From: Mesobacillus boroniphilus
GTDB lineage: Bacteria; Bacillota; Bacilli; Bacillales; Cytobacillaceae
DNA: 64,000 nucleotides
Direction: 5' to 3'
Assembly: GCF_018424685.1 (NCBI RefSeq)
Contig: NZ_QTKX01000003.1
Span: 62,001 to 126,000 of the forward strand
Both the position numbers and the translations under genes were made by a program. Shown here in pieces: positions 1 through 8,701 of this stretch. Every line of letters begins with the position of its first letter. Position 1 is the stretch's first letter. Below the pieces are notes generated by a model, which was not told the DNA's origin, made no database searches, and saw only the letters and a program-made list of their open reading frames with translations.

Positions 1-1289
1 CCAAGGTGGAGGGCTACCCGATTTTTGTCCAGGGCGGACTTCCTGGCGAAAAAGCAAAGATCAAAGTAACCAAGGTGAATAAGGGTTACGGCTTTGGACG
101 CCTGATGGAGATTCTTGAAAGAAGTACGTTCAGAGTAGAGTGTCCTGCTGAGGATGCCCATAAATACGGCGGCTGCCAGCTTCAGCATATCAGCTATGAA
201 GGCCAGCTGAAGTATAAGGAAAACCAGGTGAAGCAAGTGCTCGCGCGAATTGGCAAGCTTGAGGATGTCATGGTACACCCGATTTTGGGGATGGACAAGC
301 CTTGGCACTACCGTAACAAAGCGCAGGTGCCGGTTGGAGAGAAGGATGGCAGGCTGATTGCAGGCTTTTTCAAGCCGCGCAGCCATGAGATCGTTGATAC
401 GAACGAAAGTCTGTTGCATCTTCCTGAAATTAATGAAGCAGTCCAGGTGGTAAAAGAGATTGCGAGTGAACTCGGAATCCAGCCATACGATGAGGAGTCC
501 CACAAAGGTGTACTCCGCCACATCATGGCCCGTTACGGGAGACAAACAGGAGAGCTGATGGTTGTCATTGTGACCAGGACGAATGAGATTCCGCAGCGGA
601 ACAAATTGGTGGAGGAAATCGTCGCAAGGCTCCCTAAGGTGAAATCAATCGTCCATAACGTGAACTCGAAGAAAACGAATGTCATCATGGGAGACAAAAC
701 AGAGGTCCTCTGGGGCAGCGAAGTCATCTATGACTATATCGGTGACGTCAAGTTCGCCATCTCCGCGCGTTCATTTTATCAGGTCAACCCTGAACAGACA
801 AAGGTGCTTTACGACAAAGCGCTTGAATACGCAGGACTGACTGGTGAAGAATCCGTCATTGACGCCTATTGCGGCATCGGCACGATCTCGTTATTTTTAG
901 CGCAAAAAGCCAAGAAGGTATTCGGCGTCGAAATCGTTCCCGAAGCCATCGAAGACGCCAAACGAAACGCCGAACTGAACGGTATCACCAACGCCGAATT
1001 CGCAGTCGGTGAAGCTGAAACAGTCATTCCAGCCTGGTACGAAGAAGGAAACAGCGCAGACGTTTTAGTCGTAGATCCTCCACGCAAAGGCTGCGACGAA
1101 GCCTTGCTGCAGACCATTATTGATATGAAACCAAAGAAAGTTGTGTACGTATCATGCAACCCAGCCACCCTGGCCAGAGATTTGCGAATTCTTGAAGATG
1201 GCGGGTATAAGACAGTTGAAGTACAGCCAGTTGATATGTTTCCGCAGACGACGCATTGTGAAGCGGTAGCGAAGATTGTACTTGCATAA
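1..1289 (+). CDS. rlmCD: 23S rRNA (uracil-C5)-methyltransferase, TrmA/RumA family (5' truncated by window edge)
   Basis: SAM-dependent methyltransferase that forms 5-methyluridine in 23S rRNA. The reading frame is open to the first base, and the residues [17 protein letters not shown] match the middle of the usual N-terminal TRAM domain, so about 15-20 residues lie outside the window. Visible motifs are the SAM loop [11 protein letters not shown], the [12 protein letters not shown] loop, the catalytic cysteine in [12 protein letters not shown] and the C-terminal [18 protein letters not shown]. Bacillus homologues (YefA, RlmCD) modify U747 and U1939; assigning both sites here is by family only. 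A hairpin terminator follows the stop codon. Degenerate copies of this gene end recur downstream. Confidence 0.95.
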   Translation, partial: KVEGYPIFVQGGLPGEKAKIKVTKVNKGYGFGRLMEILERSTFRVECPAEDAHKYGGCQLQHISYEGQLKYKENQVKQVLARIGKLEDVMVHPILGMDKPWHYRNKAQVPVGEKDGRLIAGFFKPRSHEIVDTNESLLHLPEINEAVQVVKEIASELGIQPYDEESHKGVLRHIMARYGRQTGELMVVIVTRTNEIPQRNKLVEEIVARLPKVKSIVHNVNSKKTNVIMGDKTEVLWGSEVIYDYIGDVKFAISARSFYQVNPEQTKVLYDKALEYAGLTGEESVIDAYCGIGTISLFLAQKAKKVFGVEIVPEAIEDAKRNAELNGITNAEFAVGEAETVIPAWYEEGNSADVLVVDPPRKGCDEALLQTIIDMKPKKVVYVSCNPATLARDLRILEDGGYKTVEVQPVDMFPQTTHCEAVAKIVLA

Positions 1290-1293
1290 TTTG

Positions 1294-1327
1294 GAGAGCC
1301 TTATCCATTAGCGGATAAGGCTCTTAT
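1294..1327 (+). terminator. rlmCD terminator hairpin
   Basis: Stem GAGCCTTATCC / GGATAAGGCTC around a short loop, followed by TTA-rich sequence. The same stem recurs at about 2356, 5290, 49535 and 57525. Confidence 0.8.
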
Positions 1328-1477
1328 AGTGGTGATCACTTCATCGATTGAATGATATTTCCCTCCCGGATGAGATGTACATCACCGTCCCCATATCTCA
1401 TGCTGAATGCTGCCATTTATAATAACTCACCAGTAGGAAATACTGTATAAATAAAATGTAACTTGGGGGACAAAATT

Positions 1478-2281
1478 ATGCCTGAATTGCCAGAGATGGA
1501 AACATATCAAACATTACTGGGGTCATTGATAGGCGGGCTAAAAATTTCAGATGTTGAGATCGGACGCGAAAAGTCTATTAACGTACCAGTTGACACGTTT
1601 ACTAAGCAAGTTTCAAATCAAGCTATAAAAACGATTACTAGAAGAGCAAAATATTTAATTTTTCAATTACAAGATGGGAAATGTTTATTATTGCACCTGA
1701 TGCTTGGCGGATGGATGTTTTTTGGCAAAGAGGAAGATAAACCAGACAGGACAATTCAAGTAAAGCTATCATTTGGAGAACAACATTTATATTACATTGG
1801 CCTGCGATTGGGCTATCTGCATCTTTTATCACCCGAAGAGGTCCAGGAAGAGTTTAAAAAACTGGGACCTGAAGTACTTGATGCTGATTTTACACTGGAT
1901 GCCTTTCTTCAAATAATGCAAAAAAGAAAAGGAACAATTAAAACAACATTGATCAATCAAGAAGTGCTAGCTGGAATAGGGAATGGGTATTCTGATGAAA
2001 TTCTTTGGCATTCAGAGATTCGCCCTGATACAAAAATCAATGATCTTGACGTGCAACAATTAACACGGCTCTATCATTCGATTCAGTTTATCCTTAAAAA
2101 AGGAATAGAACAAGGTGGTTATATGGAAAACCCGCTATATAAAGGAGATGGCAAAACAGGAGGCTACCAATTTTATGTTTATGACAGAGAAGGTAAAGAA
2201 TGTTCTCGTTGCCATGCTTCCATTATAAAAAGTGAAATTTCTTCACGTAAAACGTTCTTTTGTCCCAATTGCCAGCAATAA
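1478..2281 (+). CDS. Formamidopyrimidine-DNA glycosylase (MutM/Fpg) family protein
   Basis: Base-excision repair glycosylase/AP lyase that removes oxidised purines from DNA. Start ATG 1478 is chosen because it gives MPELPEME, and this family needs proline right after the cleaved methionine as catalytic nucleophile; GGGGGA lies 7 bases upstream. Also visible are a lysine in RRAKYLIF, the helix-two-turn-helix GIGNGYSDEILW and a C-terminal zinc finger (CSRCHAS...CPNCQQ, four cysteines) with the arginine of SSRKTFFC. Length (267 aa) is typical. It is not next to polA, where housekeeping mutM usually sits, and it lies between rlmCD-end repeats, so it is probably an acquired second copy. Confidence 0.85.
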   Translation: MPELPEMETYQTLLGSLIGGLKISDVEIGREKSINVPVDTFTKQVSNQAIKTITRRAKYLIFQLQDGKCLLLHLMLGGWMFFGKEEDKPDRTIQVKLSFGEQHLYYIGLRLGYLHLLSPEEVQEEFKKLGPEVLDADFTLDAFLQIMQKRKGTIKTTLINQEVLAGIGNGYSDEILWHSEIRPDTKINDLDVQQLTRLYHSIQFILKKGIEQGGYMENPLYKGDGKTGGYQFYVYDREGKECSRCHASIIKSEISSRKTFFCPNCQQ

Positions 2282-2329
2282 ATGACAGTTTGTAAGGGTA
2301 TAAATTTTAGATCGATTACACTACACACA

Positions 2330-2388
2330 AAGATTGCACTTGCAAAATTAGAGAGTCTTATTGCGGATAAGGCTCTTTTAGTAGTTTG
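2330..2388 (+). repeat. Degenerate copy of the rlmCD 3' end plus terminator (copy 2)
   Basis: Aligns with the true rlmCD end from AAGATTG through ACTTGCA, GAGAG and the hairpin arm GCGGATAAGGCTCTT. The stop codon is changed (TAA to AAA) and part of the hairpin left arm is deleted. Read in the ancestral frame it still encodes KIALAK. It separates the MutM-like gene from the HAD gene. Confidence 0.7.
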
Positions 2389-2476
2389 TTTTATTTCCAT
2401 CTTTTGGTGTGTTATATTGGTATGAGGTTTTGGAAGCGCTTAAGGGAACGGCTAACTTTAAAGGAAGTGAAATAAA

Positions 2477-3094
2477 TTGGACAGTATAATTTTTGATTTA
2501 GATGGAACCATCTGGGACCCAATAGACACAGTACTTTGTGCTTGGAACAACGTGATAAGAAAAAATAAACTCATAGATAGTGAATTAACCCGGAAAGATT
2601 TTGAAGGTACGATGGGATTACAGATGAATGAAATAAGCAGGAAACTCTTTCCCACCTTAAATAATAAAGAACGGCAAAAAATAATAAAAGATTGTTGCGA
2701 AGTAGAACAATCTATCTTAGAAAAAAACGGAGGGGTTCTTTATCACAATGTAGAGAGTGTCCTAAAGGAGCTTTCTCAAAAATACAAACTATACATCGTG
2801 AGTAACTGCCAAGATGGTTACATAGAAGCTTTTTATAAGTTCCATAGGCTTGATAAGTATTTTTTAGACTTTGAAAACCCAGGTAGAACTGGTCTGTCAA
2901 AAGGTGAAAATATTAACTTAATTATTGATAGAAATAACTTATCAAATCCAGTTTATGTGGGCGACACACAAGGTGATTTTGAAGCAGCTAGATTTGCTAA
3001 TATTCCCTTTATTTATGCTGAATATGGATTTGGCCATGTAAGTCAATATGATATGAAAGTTAATAGTTTTGAAGAACTTTTAAGAGTAATCTAG
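2477..3094 (+). CDS. HAD-superfamily hydrolase (phosphatase-like)
   Basis: A predicted Mg-dependent phosphohydrolase of unknown substrate. HAD motif I is at the very N-terminus (DLDGTIWDP), motif II is the S of YIVSNCQDG near residue 107, motif III is the lysine in GLSKGENI, and motif IV is YVGDTQGDFEAARFA. A helical cap lies between motifs I and II, as in the Gph/PGMB group. The start is TTG 2477, with AAGGAAG nine bases upstream. Length 205 aa is normal. It is the first gene of an AT-rich accessory stretch bounded by rlmCD-end repeats. The sequence does not show the substrate. Confidence 0.85.
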   Translation: MDSIIFDLDGTIWDPIDTVLCAWNNVIRKNKLIDSELTRKDFEGTMGLQMNEISRKLFPTLNNKERQKIIKDCCEVEQSILEKNGGVLYHNVESVLKELSQKYKLYIVSNCQDGYIEAFYKFHRLDKYFLDFENPGRTGLSKGENINLIIDRNNLSNPVYVGDTQGDFEAARFANIPFIYAEYGFGHVSQYDMKVNSFEELLRVI

Positions 3095-3317
3095 AGGAGG
3101 ATTAACAAGTTTTCAAAGGTGAAACTTATCTGAATTTGTACATAAAGGAAGTTTTAATAAAATCATTCAAACTACAAAGCTCGTCCATATTGATACTGGG
3201 GATGATCAAAAGGTCATACGGCTGATAAAATTGCTGAATGTTCATCAAGCACACTCGTGAATTGTGTTTTATAAGAATGATTAAATCCTGTAATGACGGA
3301 AGTGAGGGTTTTTATAT

Positions 3318-3977
3318 ATGAGAGTAATTGGAATTGATTTATCAGGACCAAGAAATCATAAGGATACAGTTTTCACTATTTTTGAACAAGATGGGAACCA
3401 GCTGAAATTTGTTAAGTGGGCAAATAATTTAAGTGATCAGGATATATTGAAAGAGGTTTTTGAGCAAAGCCAATTAGATGAGGTTGTTATCGGAATTGAT
3501 GCACCATTATCTTATGAAGACGGTGGAGGAGATAGAAAAGGCGACCGGGAACTAAGAAAGTTTATTGTGGATTTAGGGATGAGATCAGGTTCAATCATGC
3601 CTCCAACCTTAAATAGAATGGTGTATTTAACATTAAGAGGAATAAAGCTTAGTAGAGAAATAGAAAATTTAAACGCCGGGTATCCAATTTCTTTAGTGGA
3701 AGTCCATCCAGGGGCCATAATTGGATCGAGACTGTCCAAACAAAATATTGAATATGTGTTGGCTTACAAACAAGATCGATCAGCTAGAAGCTATATACGA
3801 AATTGGCTTGCGGAGCAGGGGCTTTTACAATTACCTATTGAAATGGAAGACGAAAGCCATTCGATCGATGCGTGTGCAGCTGCATTAGGTGCATGGCATT
3901 GGAAGGATCCTTCGTATAGTGCAAAGTGGATATTCCCGGCTTGTCATCCGCTACATCCTTATGACTATTGCTGTTAA
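3318..3977 (+). CDS. DUF429 family protein (predicted RNase H-fold nuclease)
   Basis: Family of unknown biological role, predicted from fold to be a metal-dependent nuclease. Acidic positions expected of such a fold are present: IGIDLSGP at residues 4-11, IDAPLS near 60, EVHPGA near 133, and the C-terminal SIDACAAALGAWHW. At 219 aa it is close to full length for the family. Start ATG 3318 has GAGGG about ten bases upstream. It lies in the rlmCD-adjacent accessory patch and does not overlap its neighbours, so operon membership is uncertain. Confidence 0.75.
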   Translation: MRVIGIDLSGPRNHKDTVFTIFEQDGNQLKFVKWANNLSDQDILKEVFEQSQLDEVVIGIDAPLSYEDGGGDRKGDRELRKFIVDLGMRSGSIMPPTLNRMVYLTLRGIKLSREIENLNAGYPISLVEVHPGAIIGSRLSKQNIEYVLAYKQDRSARSYIRNWLAEQGLLQLPIEMEDESHSIDACAAALGAWHWKDPSYSAKWIFPACHPLHPYDYCC

Positions 3978-4065
3978 ATTCAGCAGTAGTTGGCAGTAAG
4001 TATAGAGAAACATTCCAAATATTCTATTGATGTTATTGTCATGGTGAAATTGAGGAGGTAAGTCT

Positions 4066-4284
4066 ATGGATGTTACACATATTGTTGAAAGAATTAATGA
4101 TCTGTTCCATATAACAAATATGGAAATCTATTCAAGAGAATCTGGGCTTACATACCATGCAGATAAAAAAGTTAAAAAATTAGGGTACTGTGTGAACCTA
4201 ACGCTTGAAACGATAGAGGAAGCAAGAATTCATGGTGTTGATATGATGGTGACACGGCTACGAAGAAAAGGAGATAAATGGTAG
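4066..4284 (+). pseudogene. N-terminal fragment of a NIF3-like (YqfO-type) protein
   Basis: Residues 1-63 read like the start of a NIF3/GTP cyclohydrolase 1 type 2-like protein: IVERINDLF at the start, then a core ending NLTLETIEEARIHGVDMMVT, where the family normally continues with a metal-binding HH. Here the frame switches to RLRRKGDKW and stops after 72 aa, against about 250-370 aa for intact members. A strong site (GAGGAGGT) precedes the ATG, so the stub could still be translated. The break at about 4250 coincides with the start of unrelated coding sequence, which points to a deletion junction. Confidence 0.6.
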
Positions 4285-4291
4285 GAAAGCA

Positions 4292-5176
4292 GTGATTGTT
4301 AAGAAAGATACTGGAAACAAAAATGTAATGTTTGATAGACAGGTCTTTCTCTTAGAAAGTTACATTGGAGCCGATGTGAGTGATGAACAAATGATGAAAG
4401 TCATAGAGAACATTTCACTCGAACCAACATCAGAAAAAAATTCATCCTATACACTGGATTATGATGTAGCCCATTTCAGCAAAGGGGATAAACCAACAGA
4501 ATCGAGAGTTATTCCTTTGAAAAAAGACAGCAAACAACTATTTAGGGTAGGTCAAACGGTTCCTGTAACCGTAGAACAAGGGGTTACTGAAACTGAAGGT
4601 AAACTCGAATATGTTATAGAAAAAGTTGAAGTCTTTGATTCAATTAAGGATTTAAAACAAGAGAACTTCAATGAATCAGAGTTAGAAATTCTGAGCGAGA
4701 ATAAGGCCATAGATCAAGCAAAGAAATTATTGCCTTACAAGCGGGATAAAGTTGGAAATGGCAAAGAGTCAATTGACGAATTAATAGAGTCGAAATTGGT
4801 CAATCTTAAATTTGTCTACCTGACAACAACAGTGAAAAATACTAGTAAACAGGCAACCGAAGAAATTTATATGCACCCGTCTTTACAAGTACTTCAATCA
4901 GAAAAAGATGCATGGAACTATGCTGGGAAAAATGGAATCAACGAAGAAAGTATTATGACCGGCGAAGTCGATTATTTAGAACCTCACGGAAGTGGAAAAG
5001 GCTTTTATAATATTGGGATTATCCAACCAGGTGAAACAAAGAAGATTAATTTAGGTTATTTTGTTGATGAGGATAAATTGGATTCAATCTTCCTTGATGC
5101 TTTCCATTACAGTGGGTTTGGTAATACTGAAAATATGAATGCGAAAGATCGTTGGTGGATTGATATTCGTCAATAG
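4292..5176 (+). CDS. Uncharacterised protein, apparently N-terminally truncated
   Basis: 294 aa from GTG 4292, with no recognised catalytic motif. The sequence is hydrophilic and beta-rich, with segments such as TVKNTSKQATEEIYMHPSL and NIGIIQPGETKKINLGYFVDE, which resemble the extracellular DUF4352-like or DUF5105-like domains of Bacillus lipoproteins. The frame stays open upstream to about 4253 and reads sensibly (HGYEEKEINGRKAVIVKK), so the real gene probably began earlier and lost its signal or membrane segment when it was joined to the NIF3 fragment. No convincing ribosome binding site precedes the GTG. It may be a pseudogene. Confidence 0.45.
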   Translation: MIVKKDTGNKNVMFDRQVFLLESYIGADVSDEQMMKVIENISLEPTSEKNSSYTLDYDVAHFSKGDKPTESRVIPLKKDSKQLFRVGQTVPVTVEQGVTETEGKLEYVIEKVEVFDSIKDLKQENFNESELEILSENKAIDQAKKLLPYKRDKVGNGKESIDELIESKLVNLKFVYLTTTVKNTSKQATEEIYMHPSLQVLQSEKDAWNYAGKNGINEESIMTGEVDYLEPHGSGKGFYNIGIIQPGETKKINLGYFVDEDKLDSIFLDAFHYSGFGNTENMNAKDRWWIDIRQ

Positions 5177-5227
5177 TAGCAGATACTATACAACAGATTA
5201 GAGCCCGTAAACTTAACCAGCATCTCA

Positions 5228-5322
5228 TGTGTTGCCACATACACACTGGACATTGTGAAGCGGTTGCGAAAATTGTGTTAGCATAACTGAGAGCCTTATC
5301 CACAAAGGATAAGGCTCTCTTA
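5228..5322 (+). repeat. Copy of the rlmCD 3' end plus terminator (copy 3)
   Basis: The bases around 5250-5285 encode [11 protein letters not shown] followed by TAA in one frame, identical in protein to the end of rlmCD at 1253-1289 with only synonymous changes. The same AGCCTTATCC/GGATAAGGCT hairpin follows (5288-5322). There is no methyltransferase body upstream, so this is a detached gene end. It closes the accessory patch on the right and can still act as a terminator. Confidence 0.85.
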
Positions 5323-5372
5323 AATTTGATACATTAGAACCATGCATCCGTGTTTCTAAACACAACAAGAAC

Positions 5373-5855
5373 CTACCGATATCTAGCCTCATCAATAACT
5401 TCCTCGCTGTTAAAAAATCGATCTGTGATGTCTTTTTGCTGTTGTAATGCTATTCCGTCTATATGTACCCGATCCATTAGAGCATATCGCTTGGCTGTTG
5501 GAATATAGGCATCTGGTCCAACAGAACAGAAGATGGTGAATCTGTAATCCTGTAAAGTTGAAAATTTTTCATCTCCGGGCAAAACGCTGCTTCCGAATGG
5601 GAATATAAAAATATTCGTCTGCCCAATTAACGGCTCAACCTCCGCTTTCCATCTGGCAGAGTCAAGCTCCAAAGTTTTGCTGCTGATTTTCCTCTCATTT
5701 AGGTGTCGATAACTATTGTTAGCTAGTATTTCTTTATTTGTTATTACTGTCCGCATTTTCGATAGAGGAAGGGGATCATTCATATTTCTGGTTGGTAAAC
5801 AGCCATTAACAAGGAAAGAAGATAATATTAACAAAACAAGAATTCTTATTTGCAT
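5373..5855 (-). pseudogene. Lipoprotein remnant of a polysaccharide deacetylase family protein
   Basis: The product starts with a lipoprotein signal (hydrophobic ILVLLILSSFLVNGC, the cysteine at about residue 19 as lipidation site) and continues for 160 aa. The second half (WKAEVEPLIGQTNIFIFPFG, then SVGPDAYI and MDRVHIDGIALQ) resembles the C-terminal end of large Bacillus polysaccharide deacetylase-like lipoproteins. The central NodB catalytic region is missing, which suggests an internal deletion. Start ATG 5855 is preferred over 5870 because GGGGGA lies seven bases before it. I infer no deacetylase activity. Confidence 0.5.
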
Positions 5856-5954
5856 GAAAAAATCCCCCATTTAAAAATCCTCTTTTTATTAATTATTTCT
5901 TTTTAGCCAGGCAAATTCCCTTGTTGTAAAAAATATTGAAGAGGGGGGACTTGA

Positions 5955-6044
5955 CTTGTATAAGACAGGAGGAGTCATCGAAGTCAAGGAACGGCAGCCT
6001 CCCGATCCTTGTCGGGGCTGACCAAGGCGCTTGCGCTTCTTATT
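5955..6044. repeat. Partial copy of a dispersed Bacillaceae intergenic repeat
   Basis: Contains the segments TAAGACAGG, then CTTGTCGGGGCTGACCAAGG and CGCTTGCGCTTC. I recognise this string as the right part of an intergenic repeat found in many Bacillus-type genomes, which usually ends in CTTCCGCTTTTC. It lies in the 398-base gap between the deacetylase remnant and the collagen-like gene. The recognition is from memory, not from a search. Confidence 0.5.
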
Positions 6045-6053
6045 CTGTGAGTG

Positions 6054-6092
6054 AACAATCTTCCAATATATAAGATTATTGGAACATTGTTT
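6054..6092. other. Inverted repeat / hairpin
   Basis: Arms AACAATCTTCCAATA and TATTGGAACATTGTT pair with one central C-C mismatch around an 8-base loop, with TTT after the right arm. It could be a terminator or structured leader. The remaining bases 6093-6209 show nothing I recognise. Confidence 0.45.
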
Positions 6093-6209
6093 CTGAATCT
6101 TAACCTCTTACAAAGCTTCCACCTCCGTTTATGTTCTAAGTCAGATGTGGAATTTCCCCAACGTTTCCGGCTTTTAGATAAATAGTCCAATCCCCTAGAG
6201 AGAAATTCC

Positions 6210-6218
6210 CATAATATA
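6210..6218 (+). promoter_or_regulatory. Possible sigma-K-type -10 element
   Basis: CATAATATA fits the CATANNNTA -10 pattern of late mother-cell sigma-K promoters and lies 36 bases before the proposed TTG start. I see no clear AC-type -35 at the right distance, so support is weak, although sporulation control fits the product. Confidence 0.3.
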
Positions 6219-6253
6219 TTGTGTTCTCAATAAAAAATAAGGGAGTGAGATTA

Positions 6254-8482
6254 TTGGGAGATAAAGAGAATCACAATAAAGAAAATTCAGCGAGTATTGG
6301 CAATTGTTCAAACAGAAACGTAGTACCGGACGTGAATTTTGACGCAAGAATAAGCAAAGTACCCGTAGTCTTAGCTGAGATTGAAGTTAGTACTCCAGTT
6401 AAAGCTGATATTACCTTTCCGGAGGATGTACTGGAAATCAAGGATATAAAAAAACGTGTAGTCCTTGTTCAATGTCGTCTTTTGATGCCAACGAATCAGC
6501 TATTCATAAAAGGATATGTAGAAAAAAATATCAAATACGCTGCTGCACCAACGGGATGGATTCGTAAGTCTATAGACTCAAATATCCGGTCTCTTACCGT
6601 TAAAGTTCCTTTTGAGTGTACCACTCCAATTAAGGAGTTCATTACTCGTCCAGTAGACATTCAATTTAACCGGCGCAGTGAATTTGATTTTTTAATTACC
6701 CAACCTTTACCAGAAGGTTTTCCTGAAAAAGATGAACTGCTGACGAGTGATCTTTCGCAATATCATCAAGATAGTACACAACACTATAATGAACTTCCAT
6801 ACTGCGACTTGGTCTCCAGCCGTATTATAGAGTGGGATGAAGCAACAGACCGGGTTCTGTTGCAAGAGGGAGCAATATTCGAAGGAACCTTTAGGAATGT
6901 TGTAGAAAAGATGATTGTCAAGTTTACAATCAAGCTTCTTCAGAAACAACAAGTCCCAGTTGGTGGAGGAGCGCCAGGACCAACCGGTCCAACAGGAGCA
7001 ACAGGACCGACTGGAGCAACAGGACCGACTGGACCAACCGGAGCAACAGGACCGACCGGACCAACCGGACCAACCGGAGCAACCGGACCAACCGGACCAA
7101 CCGGACCGACCGGACCAACGGGACCAACGGGACCAACGGGACCGACCGGAGCAACCGGAGCAACCGGAGCAACCGGAGCAACAGGACCGACTGGAGCAAC
7201 CGGAGCAACAGGACCGACTGGAGCAACAGGAGCAACAGGAGCAACAGGAGCAACAGGAGCAACAGGAGCAACGGGAGCAACGGGACCAACAGGGCCGACC
7301 GGACCAACCGGAGCAACGGGACCAACCGGAGCAACAGGAGCAACAGGGCCGACCGGACCAACAGGACCAACGGGACCGACGGGACCAACAGGACCGACGG
7401 GACCAACCGGACCAACGGGGCCAACAGGACCAACAGGGCCAACAGGACCAACAGGGCCAACCGGACCGACAGGACCAACAGGGCCGACGGGACCAACCGG
7501 GCCAACCGGACCAACAGGACCAACCGGACCAACAGGACCAACAGGACCAACCGGACCAACCGGACCAACAGGACCAACGGGACCAACAGGACCAACGGGA
7601 CCAACCGGACCAACAGGACCGACGGGACCAACCGGACCAACAGGGCCAACGGGACCAACGGGGCCAACAGGACCGACAGGACCAACGGGGCCAACGGGGC
7701 CAACCGGACCAACAGGGCCGACGGGGCCAACCGGACCGACGGGACCAACAGGGCCAACCGGACCGACAGGACCGACAGGACCAACAGGGCCAACCGGACC
7801 GACAGGACCAACAGGGCCAACCGGACCAACAGGACCAACCGGACCAACAGGACCAACCGGACCAACAGGGCCAACCGGACCAACAGGGCCGACAGGACCA
7901 ACCGGACCAACAGGACCAACGGGGCCAACCGGACCGACGGGACCAACAGGACCAACGGGGCCAATTGGGCCAACGGGACCAACTGGAATATGTGAATGTG
8001 ACGAACTTGAATGTACTTGTACAGAACAAATCAGGAACGTTCTGTTGCAAATTGCTGGTGCGACAGGATCAGTTAACGTTCAAATAAATACTGAAAACGG
8101 TGGTACCGTGACAGGATCAATAACGAATGTATCGCAGGTTGGAGAAGGAATAGTTACACTTAATGATGGAACTATAATAAGTATTTGTAAGATAGCCTGG
8201 ATTAGAACCCCTAATACTAATTTTGAAACATTAGGAATTGTACCGCTGGTTTTACCTGAACCACCTGAGGTAAGCTGTGAAGATGATTGTGAGCAGGAAA
8301 TAAGAAATGCTTTAATGATTGGCACAGTTTACAACATATCTGCAGGCGGAAATGCAACCGGTAATAGACGAATAAACTTTAAAGCGGTCGGTATAGTCTT
8401 CATAGGACAACAAACAGGAAGTAATATTACAACAGATACAGCTGTTTCAACATGTGATATTGAATTTGCTGATCCACAATAA
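6254..8482 (+). CDS. SPOCS-domain / collagen-like (GPT)n spore-surface protein
   Basis: A 742-aa three-part protein. Residues 1-235 resemble the SPOCS/DUF3794 domain of spore coat proteins ([48 protein letters not shown]). Bases 6968-7984 encode 113 uninterrupted G-X-Y triplets, nearly all GPT or GAT. The C-terminal domain (about 165 aa) begins [16 protein letters not shown] and contains a second cysteine-rich [13 protein letters not shown]. Threonine in the Y position of such triplets is the O-glycosylation site in BclA of Bacillus anthracis. Start TTG 6254 is chosen because AAGGGAGTGAG (6239-6249) precedes it; the GTG at 6221 has no site. A glycosyltransferase cluster follows. Triplet number is likely variable between strains. 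Confidence 0.85.
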   Translation: MGDKENHNKENSASIGNCSNRNVVPDVNFDARISKVPVVLAEIEVSTPVKADITFPEDVLEIKDIKKRVVLVQCRLLMPTNQLFIKGYVEKNIKYAAAPTGWIRKSIDSNIRSLTVKVPFECTTPIKEFITRPVDIQFNRRSEFDFLITQPLPEGFPEKDELLTSDLSQYHQDSTQHYNELPYCDLVSSRIIEWDEATDRVLLQEGAIFEGTFRNVVEKMIVKFTIKLLQKQQVPVGGGAPGPTGPTGATGPTGATGPTGPTGATGPTGPTGPTGATGPTGPTGPTGPTGPTGPTGPTGATGATGATGATGPTGATGATGPTGATGATGATGATGATGATGATGPTGPTGPTGATGPTGATGATGPTGPTGPTGPTGPTGPTGPTGPTGPTGPTGPTGPTGPTGPTGPTGPTGPTGPTGPTGPTGPTGPTGPTGPTGPTGPTGPTGPTGPTGPTGPTGPTGPTGPTGPTGPTGPTGPTGPTGPTGPTGPTGPTGPTGPTGPTGPTGPTGPTGPTGPTGPTGPTGPTGPTGPTGPTGPTGPTGPTGPTGPTGPTGPTGPTGPTGPTGPTGPIGPTGPTGICECDELECTCTEQIRNVLLQIAGATGSVNVQINTENGGTVTGSITNVSQVGEGIVTLNDGTIISICKIAWIRTPNTNFETLGIVPLVLPEPPEVSCEDDCEQEIRNALMIGTVYNISAGGNATGNRRINFKAVGIVFIGQQTGSNITTDTAVSTCDIEFADPQ

Positions 8483-8510
8483 AGATAAATAAGAAAAACT
8501 CAACTATTAT

Positions 8511-8554
8511 AGCCCTTCTATTACCCTTGCCTGGTATTTGAAGGGTTTTTTCTT
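8511..8554 (+). terminator. Terminator after the collagen-like gene
   Basis: Arms AGCCCTTC (8511-8518) and GAAGGGTT (8540-8547) followed by a T-rich run. Confidence 0.7.
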
Positions 8555-8701
8555 TTGCAGTAACTGGTGAAAAATCAAAATAATAAGATCTTACGAAAAA
8601 TACCTGTTTCCAGGAATTCCTTATCAAATCGCACTAATCAATTTTAATTTCATATTATAGGATCATGGTATCTTGAAATTAAACTATTTGCGGGTGAAAA
8701 G

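Noticed and set aside
2330..2388. A second intact methyltransferase gene end.
   Set aside because: The stop codon and hairpin are mutated and no gene body precedes it, so it is listed as a repeat, not a gene.
3095..3317. 46-codon frame (3123-3260, ...FVHKGSFNKIIQTTKLVHID...) between the HAD and DUF429 genes.
   Set aside because: No start codon or binding site; could be a gene relic but cannot be assigned.
5984..6190. Leftward 68-codon frame upstream of the collagen-like gene.
   Set aside because: It crosses the hairpin at 6054 and the dispersed repeat, and has no family resemblance.
6968..7984. CRISPR-like regular repetition.
   Set aside because: The period is 9 bases without unique spacers, in frame and encoding G-X-Y triplets.
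6707..8087. Long open frames on both strands inside the collagen-like gene (up to 447 codons).
   Set aside because: They are by-products of the repeated GGACCAACC-type codons; compositions are simple WSCWSR, LLLV or DQQDQ repeats.
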